From an uncultured Allomuricauda sp. (GTDB lineage: Bacteria > Bacteroidota > Bacteroidia > Flavobacteriales > Flavobacteriaceae): 64,000 bases of DNA. Positions 63,421-64,000 of the stretch are shown here, piece by piece; position 1 is the first letter of the stretch, and each line of letters opens with the position of its first letter. The stretch spans positions 868,001-932,000 of the forward strand of contig NZ_CANMPQ010000002.1 in the NCBI RefSeq assembly GCF_947499695.1, written 5' to 3'. The position numbers and the translations under genes were made by a program. The notes beneath the pieces were generated by a model. The model worked only from the letters and a program-made list of their open reading frames with translations, made no database searches and was not told the origin of the DNA.

Positions 63421-63847
63421 AAACCTTGTTTTATTGAAATTAGGTAGCATTCGCAATTCCATGATTTAGACTGGATATTTATATCAATTTACTCATTTTT
63501 TTCTTACAGATGGCTTGATGCAACATTGCTCTCGATAGCTTTTTGAAACTGCAATATTTCACATCATTTTTTAGGTTAAGAATAAGAACGGATATTAACA
63601 ATCTACATCTGACTTTTTTCAAAGTTAATCACTTAATAATCAACTGTTTTATAGCGTTCCTTGTCATCGAGTAGACAAGAATATTGTTGAATTCGCCCCA
63701 TAATAGCCTTTTAAATCAAAAACCTTTCATCGATAATCCGATGTTTCACAACAAATGATCGATGAAATACAACATATTTTCCGTTTAACGGATCGTTGTA
63801 GATATGTTTGAATAATCCTACAAGGATAATAACCTCATTCCTTAACT
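63421..63847. other. Long intergenic stretch before a secreted-protein gene
   Basis: No gene is seen in these 427 bases. It contains an inverted repeat of TTTCATCGAT (63725-63734) with ATCGATGAAA (63758-63767), a shorter pair CTTGTC/GACAAG at 63660-63679, a CCGTTTAACGG dyad at 63781-63791, and the probable -7 box at 63803-63810. Confidence 0.55.
63803..63810 (+). promoter_or_regulatory. Probable -7 box for the right-edge secreted gene
   Basis: TATGTTTG fits TAnnTTTG, 37 bases before the start codon; no clean -33 box is seen at the right spacing. An inverted repeat (63725-63767) lies just upstream and might be a regulator site. Confidence 0.4.
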
Positions 63848-64000
63848 ATGATTGCACTAATAACCCGCTGGAAAAAGAGAAGCATCTTTTTGTCTTTTTT
63901 GTTTTTGTTTGCGGTGATTCAAATGGGTCACGCTCAGAATTGTTCTATCAATGCGGGAATACCACAAACGGTGTGTGAAAATGTTGGAACTTTCAATTTG
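63848..64000 (+). CDS. N-terminus of a large secreted protein (cut by the window)
   Basis: Only 51 codons are visible. They give a signal peptide (about 1-27, ending MGHAQ) and the start of a mature region with the pattern NCSINAGIPQTVCENVGTFNL. This is typical of big Bacteroidota surface or gliding-related proteins containing Ig or PKD domains. The family cannot be settled from so short a piece. Confidence 0.7.
   Translation, partial: MIALITRWKKRSIFLSFLFLFAVIQMGHAQNCSINAGIPQTVCENVGTFNL

Noticed and set aside
1..64000. CRISPR arrays, insertion sequences, prophage or integrative elements
   Set aside because: No direct-repeat arrays, transposase, integrase or phage structural genes were seen on either strand.

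Overview
The window comes from the chromosome of a member of the Bacteroidota, most likely a marine Flavobacteriaceae. The evidence is AT-rich DNA, promoters of the TTG / TAnnTTTG type, type IX secretion (T9SS) sorting tails, a TPR hybrid sensor carrying an AraC output domain, DUF1501/DUF1800 and DUF4199/DUF6428 proteins, and RsmA, SerS, Mfd and L25 of flavobacterial appearance. I see no rRNA, phage, transposase or CRISPR array. There is one tRNA gene, tRNA-Leu(CAA).

Left part (1-14.6 kb). A LytTR-type gene end is followed by a tightly overlapping three-gene operon: a [2Fe-2S] subunit, a seven-repeat FG-GAP/ASPIC propeller and a Tat-exported molybdopterin hydroxylase subunit. Next come a PH-like membrane protein, a hybrid sensor kinase, a lipoprotein, a Tat-exported SDR protein and a membrane AraC regulator. 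Two duplicated small membrane proteins follow, then a likely orphan small RNA with its own promoter and terminator, a tail-less ssb, and a ferritin followed by a Cys-rich mini-protein.

Middle (14.6-42 kb). Tex and MetG are followed by a DUF1501/DUF1800 secretion pair, YraN, an ACT-like unknown and a serine hydrolase. A Dph6-type ATP pyrophosphatase has a decayed partial copy on the far side of a carboxypeptidase-regulatory-domain gene. Then come Mfd and a PdeM plus DEXH helicase pair without its usual ligase. After these lie TerB, Fbp, a GNAT, aspartate kinase, an OlsF-like double acyltransferase and an arsenic operon (arsR-DUF6428-arsN-like-arsC) with a palindromic operator.

Right part (42-64 kb). 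A long co-directional minus-strand run carries small regulatory and metabolic genes, MgtE, RsmA, SerS, an HTTM protein and RibF. On the plus strand a secreted reprolysin-like metalloprotease overlaps a lipoprotein gene. Pth, L25 and Prs follow, then tRNA-Leu. A GntR-slipin operon has a clear autoregulatory operator. A deaminase, a PPOX-family protein and the start of a secreted protein cut by the window edge complete the window. The least explained elements are the orphan small RNA, the CRTAC-containing hydroxylase operon, the ferritin-linked Cys-rich protein, the helicase without an ATG start and the dph6 remnant.
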